A DNA stretch of 64,000 nucleotides from Gehongia tenuis (GTDB lineage: Bacteria; Bacillota; Clostridia; Christensenellales; NSJ-53): NCBI RefSeq assembly GCF_014384795.1, contig NZ_JACRSR010000006.1, positions 1 to 64,000 of the forward strand, read 5' to 3'. Position 1 is the stretch's first letter, and the number at the start of each line of letters is the position of its first letter. Of this stretch, positions 51,337-59,112 are shown piece by piece. Both the position numbers and the translations under genes were made by a program. Below the pieces are notes generated by a model. The model was not told the DNA's origin. It worked only from the letters and a program-made list of their open reading frames with translations, and did no database searches.

Positions 51337-51816
51337 ATGAGCAAAACATTGGTTGCTTATTTTTCTGCCAGCGGCGCAACGGAAAGACTGGCAAATACAT
51401 TGGCGGACGCAGCAGGCGGGGAATTGTATGAGATCAAACCGGCTTCCCCTTACACCAATGCCGATTTGAATTGGAACAACAAGCAGAGCCGCAGCAGCGT
51501 GGAGATGAATGATAAGGCTGCCCGCCCCGCCATTGCCGTACCGGTAGAGAATATGGCGCAGTACGATGTGGTACTCGTGGGATTCCCTATCTGGTGGTAC
51601 GAAGCGCCGCGGATCGTACAGACATTTTTGGAAAGCTATGATTTTTCCGGCAAAACGGTGATTCCCTTTGCCACTTCGGGCGGCAGCGGCATGGGCAAGA
51701 CGGCCTCCATTCTGGAAAAGAGCTGTCCGGCGGCAAAGGTTTTGCCGGGTAAGAAGCTGAGCGCTTCCGCTTCTATGAGCGAGGTTTCTTCCTGGGTAAA
51801 AAGTCTGGGTTTATAA
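51337..51816 (+). CDS. Cytoplasmic flavodoxin
   Basis: About 159 residues without signal peptide. VAYFSASGATERLANTLAD is the FMN phosphate loop, GFPIWWYEAPRIVQTFLESYDFSGK and FATSGGSGMGKTASI complete the flavin site. It is the third flavodoxin_4 domain in this cluster and nearly matches the two lipoprotein versions in the YDFSGKT region. ATG 51337 is eight bases from AAGGAGG, ATG 51334 is also possible. Probably an electron shuttle fed by reductases encoded nearby. Confidence 0.88.
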   Translation: MSKTLVAYFSASGATERLANTLADAAGGELYEIKPASPYTNADLNWNNKQSRSSVEMNDKAARPAIAVPVENMAQYDVVLVGFPIWWYEAPRIVQTFLESYDFSGKTVIPFATSGGSGMGKTASILEKSCPAAKVLPGKKLSASASMSEVSSWVKSLGL

Positions 51817-51829
51817 GGGGGGATGAGCA

Positions 51830-52369
51830 ATGAAGATTTTGGTGATTGAAAGCAGCCCGCATAAGCATGGTTCTTCCAATCTGTTGGCAGCGGAGTTTAG
51901 ACGAGGCGCTGAGGAAGCCGGGCATGATGTGACAGTGTTTGACGCCGGGCATACCAAACTGAATCCCTGTTTGGGCTGCGGTGCCTGTGGAATGTCGGGC
52001 CCATGTGTGCAAAAAGATGATATGACTGTTCTGCGGGAACAGCTTTTGGATTCCGATATGGCTGTTTTTGTGACGCCGCTTTATTATTTCGGCTTTTCCG
52101 CACAGCTGAAAACCGTCATTGACCGTTTTTACAGCTTCAATGGACAGCTGACGGAAAAGGGGCTGAAAACCGCCCTGATTGTCGCCGCCTGGGACAGCAA
52201 TAGCTGGACGATGCAGGACGTGAAAACACATTACGAAACCCTGTGCCGCTACTTGAATTTTCAGAATCAAGGAGAAATTCTGGGGGTTGGCTGCGGAACT
52301 GTTCAAATGACAAAACGCACGCGATTCCCCCAAGAAGCATATGCCATGGGAAAACGAATAGGAGGATAA
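51830..52369 (+). CDS. NADPH-dependent FMN reductase-like flavoprotein
   Basis: 179 residues with the flavodoxin-like fold: ESSPHKHGSSNLLAAEF for FMN phosphate, LGCGACGMSGPCVQKDDM (a Cys set CxGCxxC often binding metal or disulfide-active) and FVTPLYYFGFSAQLKTVIDRF. Family members reduce FMN, quinones or iron complexes. GGGGGGATGAGCA before ATG 51830. Five bases before the DUF4405 gene. Confidence 0.88.
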   Translation: MKILVIESSPHKHGSSNLLAAEFRRGAEEAGHDVTVFDAGHTKLNPCLGCGACGMSGPCVQKDDMTVLREQLLDSDMAVFVTPLYYFGFSAQLKTVIDRFYSFNGQLTEKGLKTALIVAAWDSNSWTMQDVKTHYETLCRYLNFQNQGEILGVGCGTVQMTKRTRFPQEAYAMGKRIGG

Positions 52370-52373
52370 AGCG

Positions 52374-53081
52374 ATGAAACCAACTGCCATCATAAAAATC
52401 GTGGTAGATGTGCTGATGACGCTGGCGTTGTTGGTTTTGATGGGTTACCAGCTGTGGGGCGAAGCAGCCCACGAGTGGGTCGGAGCCGGGATGCTCATTT
52501 TGTTTCTTGCACATCATTTCCTAAATCGAAATTGGTATAAGACCCTGTTCAAAGGCAGATACACACCCATGAGGGTGCTCCAGGTCAGTGTGGACATGCT
52601 GCTTTTGATTGCAATGCTGGCGCAGATGTACAGCGGTATTGCCATGTCCCGTCATGTATTTGCATTCCTGCCCATTGACGGCGGGATGGCGCTGGCCAGA
52701 AGGCTGCATATTCTGGGCGCTTATTGGGGCTTTATTCTGATGAGCGTTCATCTGGGCCTGCACTGGAATATGTTTTTGGGCATGGCGAAAAAGAGAATGG
52801 GCACGAAAACTCCATCAAATACACGCAAAATACTGCTGTGCCTGATCGGAATGCTGATTGCGGCTTATGGTATTTTTGTATTTATCAGCCGGGATTTCAC
52901 AACCTATTTGCTCTTGCAGTCAGAGTTTGTCTTTTTGGACTATGAGGAGCCGATCTGGTCGTTCTATCTGGACTATATCTGCTTGATGGGGCTTTGGGTA
53001 TTTGCTGCCCATTATCTTTCAAAGGGATTGAGAAAGCTTGGCGGTGCGAAAAAAGCAGCCGCCGGAAAGGAAAATGTATGA
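52374..53081 (+). CDS. DUF4405 membrane protein (cytochrome b-like)
   Basis: 235 residues with about five or six membrane helices and several His placed inside them (LFLAHHFLNRNWY, LARRLHILGAYWGF, SVHLGLHWNMFLG), as in heme-binding four-helix membrane proteins; heme ligation is an inference. DUF4405 proteins accompany extracytoplasmic flavoproteins in several anaerobes. It would be the membrane link between cytoplasmic reductases and the lipoprotein flavodoxins. AGGAGG before ATG 52374; overlaps the next gene by four bases. Confidence 0.8.
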   Translation: MKPTAIIKIVVDVLMTLALLVLMGYQLWGEAAHEWVGAGMLILFLAHHFLNRNWYKTLFKGRYTPMRVLQVSVDMLLLIAMLAQMYSGIAMSRHVFAFLPIDGGMALARRLHILGAYWGFILMSVHLGLHWNMFLGMAKKRMGTKTPSNTRKILLCLIGMLIAAYGIFVFISRDFTTYLLLQSEFVFLDYEEPIWSFYLDYICLMGLWVFAAHYLSKGLRKLGGAKKAAAGKENV

Positions 53082-53647
53082 AAAAGCTGTTAAGCCTGAT
53101 GGCGGCAATGCTGCTTGTGGTTTCCCTTGCGGCTTGTCAGTCGGAAAGCGATACGGATGGGGAAAGCGTATCCCCGCCTGCTTCTTCGCAGACTTCGAAT
53201 GAAGAGACCCCGGAATCCGTGCCGGAACCGTCCGTAGAGCCGGAAATTCCCCAAGACACGGAATCGGAACCTGTGGAACCCGATCAGAGGCAGGTTCTGA
53301 TGACAATAGACGGACAGTCGTATGAAATTACCCTATATGAGAACCCGGTTGCCGATGCGCTCTATGATTTGCTGCCGTTGGAAGTGACCTTTGAAGATTA
53401 TAACAGTGTAGAAAAGATCGCATATCTCCCGGAAGGACAGCAGCTTCCCTCTGCGGATGAGCTGGAGGGCTACGACCCTTCGCCGGGCGACCTCTGCCTA
53501 TACGCTCCATGGGGAAACCTCTCTCTGTTCTATCAGGATTTTAATTACTCCAACGGTCTGATCTCGTTGGGCAGATTGGAAGCGGGAATAGAAGATATTG
53601 CCGCACAAGCAGAGAATTTTACCGTGACTTTGGAAAAATCCGAATAA
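53078..53647 (+). CDS. Lipoprotein with cyclophilin-like domain
   Basis: 189 residues: lipobox LAAC with Cys 20, Pro/Ser/Glu linker to ~65, then a cyclophilin-like fold (QVLMTIDGQSYEITLYENPVADAL, LPLEVTFEDYNSVEKIAYLP, PSPGDLCLYAPWGNLSLFY) of the Cyclophil_like2 type, which lacks known isomerase activity. The signal and linker (SLAAC, DGES, PPASSQ) resemble those of the lipoprotein at 47864. Surface-anchored component of the cluster; role unknown. GGAAAGG precedes ATG 53078. Confidence 0.82.
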   Translation: MKKLLSLMAAMLLVVSLAACQSESDTDGESVSPPASSQTSNEETPESVPEPSVEPEIPQDTESEPVEPDQRQVLMTIDGQSYEITLYENPVADALYDLLPLEVTFEDYNSVEKIAYLPEGQQLPSADELEGYDPSPGDLCLYAPWGNLSLFYQDFNYSNGLISLGRLEAGIEDIAAQAENFTVTLEKSE

Positions 53648-53690
53648 TGAAATCGATCGATCAAGCGCAGTGCGCAGAAAGGAGCAATCA

Positions 53691-54749
53691 ATGAAAAGAA
53701 AAGGAATTGCGGCCCTGTTAGCCGTGGCTCTTTTTACCGTTTGCCTTGCAGGCTGCGGCCAAACAGAACCGGTTCAGGAATCGAGCAATCCAACCACACA
53801 AAACAGCCAGCCGGAAACGCCGTCCTCCGATCCCGAAAGCAGCGAAAGTGAAACGGATTCCGGTGCAGGAGCAGACACAACCGTTAATGGAGACGCGCCG
53901 GCAGTTTATATGACTACCGACATCAGCTCCGAGGGACTCATGGCCATCTACAATGCACTGGAGGCTTCCCCCACCGGCAACATAGCCGTGAAACTGTCTA
54001 CCGGCGAACCGGGAAGCAACTATCTGCGAACCGATCTGATTGGCGATCTGGTGCAGTCGCTGGAGGCAACCATTGTGGAGTGCAATACTGCTTATGGCGG
54101 TTCCCGTTCCAATACGGCCATGCACTATCAGGTAGCCGAGGATCACGGTTATACCGCCATAGCCGATGTAGATATTATGGATGAGGAAGGCTCCATCACA
54201 CTGCCGGTGGAGGGCGGCGATAATCTGACGGAAAACTATGTAGGCGCCCACTTTGAAAACTATGATTATTTTGTGGTGCTGTCGCACTTCAAAGGTCATG
54301 CCATGGCCGGTTACGGCGGAGCCATTAAGAATATTTCCATCGGCATTGCCTCCTCGGAAGGAAAGACAAATATTCATACCGGAGGTAAAGGCGGCAGTAT
54401 GTGGAGCGGCGAGCAGGATGCCTTTCTGGAATCCATGGCGGAAGCCGGAAAATCTGTGGTCAACTCACTGGACGGAAACATCCTCTATATCAATGTGATG
54501 AACCGTCTGAGTGTTGACTGCGACTGTGATGGAAACCCTGCCGAGCCGGATATGCACGACATTGGCATCCTTGCATCCTTTGACCCGGTAGCGGTTGACC
54601 AGGCCTGTGTGGATCTGGTTTATGCTGCGGAGGATGGGCAGTCACTGATTAACCGTATTGAGTCCAGAAATGGATTACATACGCTGGAGCAGGCAGAGAA
54701 GATCGGTCTGGGCAGCCGAACCTATCAGCTGGTTTCCATCGACGAATAA
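53691..54749 (+). CDS. DUF362 lipoprotein
   Basis: 352 residues: lipobox LAGC with Cys 22, Ser/Glu-rich linker to ~65, then the DUF362 domain (IAVKLSTGEPGSNYLRTDLIGDLV, VVLSHFKGHAMAGYGGAIKNISIG, HDIGILASFDPVAVDQACVDLVY). DUF362 proteins are linked to iron-sulfur or radical chemistry, but the ferredoxin extension found in many is absent here; CDCDG at ~280 is a possible small metal site. Extracytoplasmic. AAAGGAG before ATG 53691. Confidence 0.85.
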   Translation: MKRKGIAALLAVALFTVCLAGCGQTEPVQESSNPTTQNSQPETPSSDPESSESETDSGAGADTTVNGDAPAVYMTTDISSEGLMAIYNALEASPTGNIAVKLSTGEPGSNYLRTDLIGDLVQSLEATIVECNTAYGGSRSNTAMHYQVAEDHGYTAIADVDIMDEEGSITLPVEGGDNLTENYVGAHFENYDYFVVLSHFKGHAMAGYGGAIKNISIGIASSEGKTNIHTGGKGGSMWSGEQDAFLESMAEAGKSVVNSLDGNILYINVMNRLSVDCDCDGNPAEPDMHDIGILASFDPVAVDQACVDLVYAAEDGQSLINRIESRNGLHTLEQAEKIGLGSRTYQLVSIDE

Positions 54750-54769
54750 CTGAGAAAGGGGTGGCCGCC

Positions 54770-55207
54770 GTGGAACAGGCTGTTTTCACGACTCTTTGTA
54801 TGATTTCCGACCAAGCCGGGCGTATTTTGGTGCAGGAACGGATCGGCACTGCCTGGGATGGTCTTGCCTTTCCCGGCGGTCACGTGGAACCGGGAGAATC
54901 TTTTGTGGAATCTGTGATCCGGGAGGTCTGGGAAGAAACCGGATATCAGATCAAGACCCCCTTTCTTTGCGGAATCAAGCAGTTTTCCATGGAGAACGGC
55001 GGAAGATATGTAATCTTGCTTTTCAAGAGCGACCGGTTTGAGGGGCATTTACAATCATCCCCGGAAGGTCGGGTATTCTGGCTGGAACGCAGCCGGATCA
55101 AAGAGTACCCGCTTGCACGGGATTTGGATCTGATGTTGGAACTGTTTGAATCTGAAGATAAATTTGAATTTTATTATGCGCCGGACGGTTCCTGCCGGCT
55201 GCTGTAA
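54770..55207 (+). CDS. NUDIX hydrolase
   Basis: 145 residues with the Nudix box GGHVEPGESFVESVIREVWEETGY (residues ~37-60, cited by its pattern GX5EX7REUXEEXGU). Members hydrolyse nucleoside diphosphate derivatives such as 8-oxo-dGTP, fitting a redox-stress cluster. GTG 54770 lies nine bases from AAAGGGG; a GTG at 54761 is the alternative. Stops 11 bases before the permease gene. Confidence 0.88.
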   Translation: MEQAVFTTLCMISDQAGRILVQERIGTAWDGLAFPGGHVEPGESFVESVIREVWEETGYQIKTPFLCGIKQFSMENGGRYVILLFKSDRFEGHLQSSPEGRVFWLERSRIKEYPLARDLDLMLELFESEDKFEFYYAPDGSCRLL

Positions 55208-55218
55208 GGAGGGATGTC

Positions 55219-56124
55219 ATGTTTGAAATCATAAGACGCGAGAGTGTTTACCTTTGGTACTATTTCAGCGTTCAGCTGGAGCAGCTCTTTCCCTATTGGG
55301 TGCTGGGTATGCTGCTGGGCTCCGCTGTCTCTGTCTTTCTCAAAGACAAGATACATAACACCTTTCGCGCAATCGGTGAGAAAAAGATTGGTATATTGGG
55401 CATAGTTGCCGCCAGTGTTCTTGGGATCGCTTCTCCGCTGTGTATGTACGGAACCATCCCCATTGCAGCTTCCTTTTCCAAAGGCGGAATCAAAGATGAC
55501 TGGCTGGCGGCGTTTATGATGTCCTCCATCCTCTTGAATCCGCAGCTGATCCTATACAGTGCGGCGCTGGGAACGACCGCATTGGTCGTGCGGATTGTTT
55601 CCTGCTTTGTGTGCGGCATTGCTGCCGGTCTGCTGGTGCGTATTTTTTATCGAAACAAACCGTTTTTCAATTTCGAAGGATTTGCCGAACCCCGGAGCCG
55701 TGACGTTGACCCGAACATTCTGATTCGATTTTTGAAAAATCTCGGCAGGAATGTCAAGGCAACCGGAATATACTTCCTGATTGGTATTGTGCTTTCCGCA
55801 TTGTTTCAGCGGTATGTACCGTCTGATATGATGACCTCCATATTCGGAGGGAACGAAGCCTTCGGCGTTCTGATGGCGGCAACCGTCGGCGTGCCGCTGT
55901 ATGCCTGCGGAGGCGGAACGATTCCTCTTTTGCAGGGCTGGTTAATGGATGGAATGTCTATGGGGAGCGCGGCGGCGTTTATGATTACCGGCCCCGCCAC
56001 CAAAATCACGAATTTGGGTGCAGTAAAAATTGTTCTTGGAATGAGATGTTTTTTACTCTATATTGGCTATGTGATGTTGTTTTCCCTGGCGACAGGGTTG
56101 ATTGTCAATGGGATTATATTATAA
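55219..56124 (+). CDS. Permease of YraQ/ArsP (DUF318) type
   Basis: 301 residues with about eight helices in two halves, each with the family Cys/Pro motif: ASPLCMYGTIPIAASFSKGG and VPLYACGGGTIPLLQGWLMDG. Members include ArsP exporters of organoarsenicals and uncharacterised thiol or metal permeases; the Cys near each motif suggests a thiophilic substrate. AAGGAGG before ATG 55219. Last gene of the cargo cluster. Confidence 0.85.
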   Translation: MFEIIRRESVYLWYYFSVQLEQLFPYWVLGMLLGSAVSVFLKDKIHNTFRAIGEKKIGILGIVAASVLGIASPLCMYGTIPIAASFSKGGIKDDWLAAFMMSSILLNPQLILYSAALGTTALVVRIVSCFVCGIAAGLLVRIFYRNKPFFNFEGFAEPRSRDVDPNILIRFLKNLGRNVKATGIYFLIGIVLSALFQRYVPSDMMTSIFGGNEAFGVLMAATVGVPLYACGGGTIPLLQGWLMDGMSMGSAAAFMITGPATKITNLGAVKIVLGMRCFLLYIGYVMLFSLATGLIVNGIIL

Positions 56125-56716
56125 TAATTGGCAAAACATCAGAAAGGTTGTGATAACATGGGAAATTAGTTGATGTAAACATTCATTAGAGAACACGAAC
56201 AAATAAGTCCTCCATATACAACTGAATACTGAACACAGAAGCACTTGTCTTTGACCGATTGGAACGGTCAACCGACAGGTGCTTTTATTATTTCAAAAAA
56301 TCAGAACATAAAGTCAAAAATCATATATTTCCACGGGCTATTGGGTGAGAGGTCAAAACCTCCGCCCTTTTTTTATTGTCCCGAAACAAACGGAATAGAT
56401 TGCCGCACCTTGAAAATTTCATAGCAGCCGCCAGAGAGATACCTGCCGCAACGGATAGCAGAGCATTATCGGAGTCCTCACAAAATCATGGATTTTGTGA
56501 GGGGAGGAGGAACAGCGGAGTGAGCGATTTTTCGTGCTTGCACGGAAATGAGCGATACAGAGCTTGTGACGACGAGAGCCTGCCCTTTGCTTAATGGGTG
56601 CATAGCACCGACAGAGAGAACTCGGTCAAAGGGAGCGTGGAACGGTATGGTTTGGCTGTGCTTACATATCTCAATCCTTGCGATTGGATATGAAAAATTT
56701 TAAGGAGGAAACGCCT
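56125..56716. other. Non-coding stretch between cargo and mobility genes
   Basis: No gene I can support. It holds an extended nested hairpin at 56238-56287 (AAGCAC...GTGCTT outside, TTGACCG/CGGTCAA inside), a perfect 12-bp inverted repeat CCTCACAAAATC/GATTTTGTGAGG at 56477-56503 without T-run, and purine-rich DNA ending in a ribosome site at 56701. These look like end or spacer sequences of mobile elements. Confidence 0.6.
56238..56287 (+). terminator. Nested hairpin terminator after cargo
   Basis: Outer arms AAGCACTTGTC and GACAGGTGCTT, inner arms TTGACCG/CGGTCAA, followed by TTTTATTATTT. Confidence 0.7.
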
Positions 56717-56812
56717 ATGTGCAACAAAAACAAACGAAAACGACGAAAGGAGGACAGCGATGAAAAAGCTAAAAACAGTGGATGCGGATACGCTTCTGTA
56801 TCAGCCGCTTGA
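56717..56812 (+). CDS. Short leader ORF overlapping the ATPase gene
   Basis: A 31-residue Lys/Arg-rich frame (MCNKNKRKRRKEDSDEK...) with TAAGGAGG at 56701-56708. Its 3' half overlaps the start of the ATPase gene, whose own ribosome site (GAAAGGAGGA) lies inside it. It might couple translation of the ATPase. No homologue recognised. Confidence 0.35.
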   Translation: MCNKNKRKRRKEDSDEKAKNSGCGYASVSAA

Positions 56813-57821
56813 AAAACCAAGCTTTGTGGTAGACGGTCTTATCCCTACGGGGTTAATTCTGTTCTGCGGCTCACAGAAAATCGGCAAAAGCTGGCTGATG
56901 TTAAAGCTGTGTCTATGTGTGTCAGAGGGCTTGCCCTTATGAGGACTGCCTACAACAAGGAGCGATGTGCTGTACCTCTGTTTAGAGGACACCTTTTTTC
57001 GCATACAAGACAGGCTGTTCAAGCTGACCGATGAAGCGAGTGAACGGCTGCATTTTGCCGTGGCAAGCTGCAAGCTGTCGGACGGTCTGGTGGGGCAGCT
57101 TGAAGAATATTTAAAGCGGTATCCCGACAGCAGGCTCATTGTGATTGATACGCTCCAGAAGATACGCACCGCTTCAAAGGATAATGCCTACGCCAACGAC
57201 TACGGAGATATATCTCTTATCAAAGAATTTGCCGACAGACATTCTCTTGCGGTTGTGGTAGTACACCATATCCGCAAGCAGGGTGACAGTGATGTGTTTA
57301 ACAAGGTGTCTGGTACAACAGGGCTGACAGGAAGTGCGGACGCTACCTTTGTTTTGGAAAAGGAAAACCGTGCTTCCGATACGGCGAAGCTGTACGCTAT
57401 TGGCAGAGATATTGAGTATCAGGAATTAACCCTCCGCTTTTGTGATTGCAGTTGGGAGTTAGTGGAGCGAAAAGAGCAGGAGCGGCTTGCAAGAGAAGCC
57501 GTGCCGCCTGTTCTTTTTCGGCTGGTAAACTTTATGCGTAACAAAGAAAAGTGGACGGGTACGGCAACGGAACTTCTCTGTATGTTGGAGGACACCGAAA
57601 CCGCACCCACTGTTATTACAAAGCTGCTTAATGAGTATCACGCAACTATTCTTTGTGAGAATGGTATCCAATATTCCTACCGCAGAACAAAGGCAGGCAG
57701 ACGGATTATTCTTTCAAGGGGTGACAGGGTTGACAGCGGTGACAGTGATTTTGGGATACCCCCTAACGCTGACATTGCCGACACCGTTACCCCTTTATCC
57801 GATGCGAAAAGCAGAGGATAA
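56760..57821 (+). pseudogene. AAA-family (RepA/DnaB-like) ATPase interrupted by in-frame TGA
   Basis: Full frame of 353 sense codons broken by TGA at 56940-56942 (codon 61). Residues 24-60 carry the Walker A GSQKIGKSW, and after the stop come LYLCLEDTFFRIQDRL, RLIVIDTLQKIR (Walker B) and VVVVHHIRKQGDSDVFNKVSGT, so both sides belong to one RepA-like hexameric ATPase. Relatives usually have Trp in this place (GLPLWG pattern), so TGG to TGA is the simplest explanation. A downstream restart at about 56967 would lack Walker A. The C-terminal end overlaps iteron arm 1. Confidence 0.85.
57722..57760. repeat. TGACAG iterons, arm 1 of long inverted repeat
   Basis: Three TGACAG units begin at 57722, 57731 and 57740, spaced by nine bases. 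The stretch 57728-57749 (22 bp) and 57750-57760 (11 bp) recur as exact reverse complements in arm 2 at 58041-58082. It lies inside the ATPase coding end. Confidence 0.8.
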
Positions 57822-57870
57822 AACAAGTCGAAGCCTTGTCATAAGGGAGTCCAGAGGGAACATCTGGCAC

Positions 57871-57907
57871 ACCTCCTTGCTCCGCAAGGTGTAGTGTGTT
57901 ACACCCT
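57871..57907 (+). other. oriT of MobV type
   Basis: CCTTGC/GCAAGG (57875-57889, TCC loop) precedes GGTGTA-GTGTGT-TACACC (57888-57905), a 6-bp palindrome around GTGTGT. This matches the pMV158 layout, where MobM nicks TAGTGTG/TTA in a second hairpin. By analogy the nick is between 57898 and 57899. The relaxase gene starts 240 bp downstream. Confidence 0.8.
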
Positions 57908-58028
57908 GTAAACGCAGTCATAAAAATCGGAGATTTTTTGACCGCAGGGGTGGATTTACGAGCCGAGGAAAAGGCGAGAAAATCTCACGCCTGCACCTTG
58001 TGTTTATGGGGTGTTCTCCCGTAAGGGT

Positions 58029-58087
58029 TGACAGCGGCAGGGTATCCCAAATTACCTGTCATCACTGTCACCGCTGTCAACCTGTCG
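58029..58087. repeat. TGACAG iterons, arm 2 of long inverted repeat
   Basis: One TGACAG on the plus strand at 58029 and CTGTCA units (reverse orientation) at 58056, 58065 and 58074, plus a near copy at 58082, at about nine-base spacing. 58041-58051 and 58061-58082 are exact reverse complements of arm 1. Candidate binding array for the ATPase, ParB or relaxase. Confidence 0.8.
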
Positions 58088-58137
58088 GGCAAGGCTGTAA
58101 CTATTTGCACAGTTAAAATGATTGGAGGAATATAAAA

Positions 58138-59103
58138 ATGCCCTATGCAATCCTACGTTTTCAGAAGCGAAAAGCAGGCTCTGTCGCTTCCTGTGAACGC
58201 CATAACGAGCGAAAAAAGGAAGCCTACAAGAGTAACCCAGACATTGATACGGAACGCTCAAAGGACAATTACCACCTTGTCGCACCGCCGAGATACACCT
58301 ATAAAAAGGAAATCAACCGTATGGTGCGTGAAGCAGGCTGCAAGGTACGCCGTGACAGCGTGATGTTGGTGGAAACGCTTATCACCGCTTCACCCGAATT
58401 TATGAACAGTTTAGCACCCGCAGAGCAAAAAGAGTATTTTACGATGGCTCTTGACTTCCTTGCGGAGCGTGTGGGAAAACAAAATATCATCTCCGCTGTG
58501 GTGCATATGGACGAGAAAACGCCCCATATGCACCTTTGCTTTACCCCTATCACACCTGATAACAAGCTGTCCGCCAAAGCCTTTTTAGGCAATCAAAAGA
58601 GCCTGTCACAGTGGCAGACCGATTACCACGAGCGTATGTCCTCTCGGTGGCACGAACTTGAAAGAGGTCAATCGTCAATGATTACCAAACGAAAGCATCT
58701 CCCCACTTGGCTTTTTAAATTGGGTGGGAGACTCGATAAACAGTATGAGGAAATCGTAAACGCTCTGTCGGATATTAACGCCTTTAACGCAGGAAAAAAG
58801 CGTGATAAAGCAGTTGCTTTGCTTGAAAACTGGCTGCCAGAAGTGGAAAAATTCTCACGGGAAATTAGCAAGCAAAGTGCGTATATCGACAGTCTGAAAG
58901 AACGTATCGGGCAGGAATCCGACTATGCCGAGCGTATGCGTGACGGGAAGTATGCGGAGGAATTAAAGGTACAGAAAGCAAATCAAAAGATATTTGAATT
59001 GCAGCGTACCAACAGCCAGATGGAACGGATTTTAAAGAAAATCCCGCCCGAAGTCTTAGAGGAAATACAAAAAAATAACAGAAAGAAATCAAGAGAAAGG
59101 TAA
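58138..59103 (+). CDS. MobV-family relaxase (plasmid recombination protein)
   Basis: It nicks oriT and pilots the strand during mobilization. 321 residues. MPYAILRFQKRKAGSV at the N-terminus and the metal/His motif VHMDEKTPHMHLCF with H123, D125, H131 and H133 are the Mob_Pre signatures; the catalytic residue of this family is a His nearer the N-terminus (HNERKK, H22). The C-terminal half is coiled coil. GGAGG precedes ATG 58138. It follows the oriT directly, an arrangement usual for MobV elements. Confidence 0.93.
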   Translation: MPYAILRFQKRKAGSVASCERHNERKKEAYKSNPDIDTERSKDNYHLVAPPRYTYKKEINRMVREAGCKVRRDSVMLVETLITASPEFMNSLAPAEQKEYFTMALDFLAERVGKQNIISAVVHMDEKTPHMHLCFTPITPDNKLSAKAFLGNQKSLSQWQTDYHERMSSRWHELERGQSSMITKRKHLPTWLFKLGGRLDKQYEEIVNALSDINAFNAGKKRDKAVALLENWLPEVEKFSREISKQSAYIDSLKERIGQESDYAERMRDGKYAEELKVQKANQKIFELQRTNSQMERILKKIPPEVLEEIQKNNRKKSRER

Positions 59104-59112
59104 GGTTTTACG

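Larger units (their letters stand above)
57822..58137. other. Transfer/replication control region between ATPase and relaxase
   Basis: A 316-bp intergenic region without supported genes. It contains the oriT (57871-57907), a hairpin GTCATAAAAATC/GATTTTTTGAC near 57917-57942 that resembles the repeat at 56477, and the iteron block at 58029-58087. GGAGG stands before the relaxase ATG. Confidence 0.8.

Noticed and set aside
56967..57821. Treating the second ATPase fragment as an independent gene
   Set aside because: It lacks Walker A and a clear ribosome site and is in frame with the first fragment, so one interrupted gene is the better reading.
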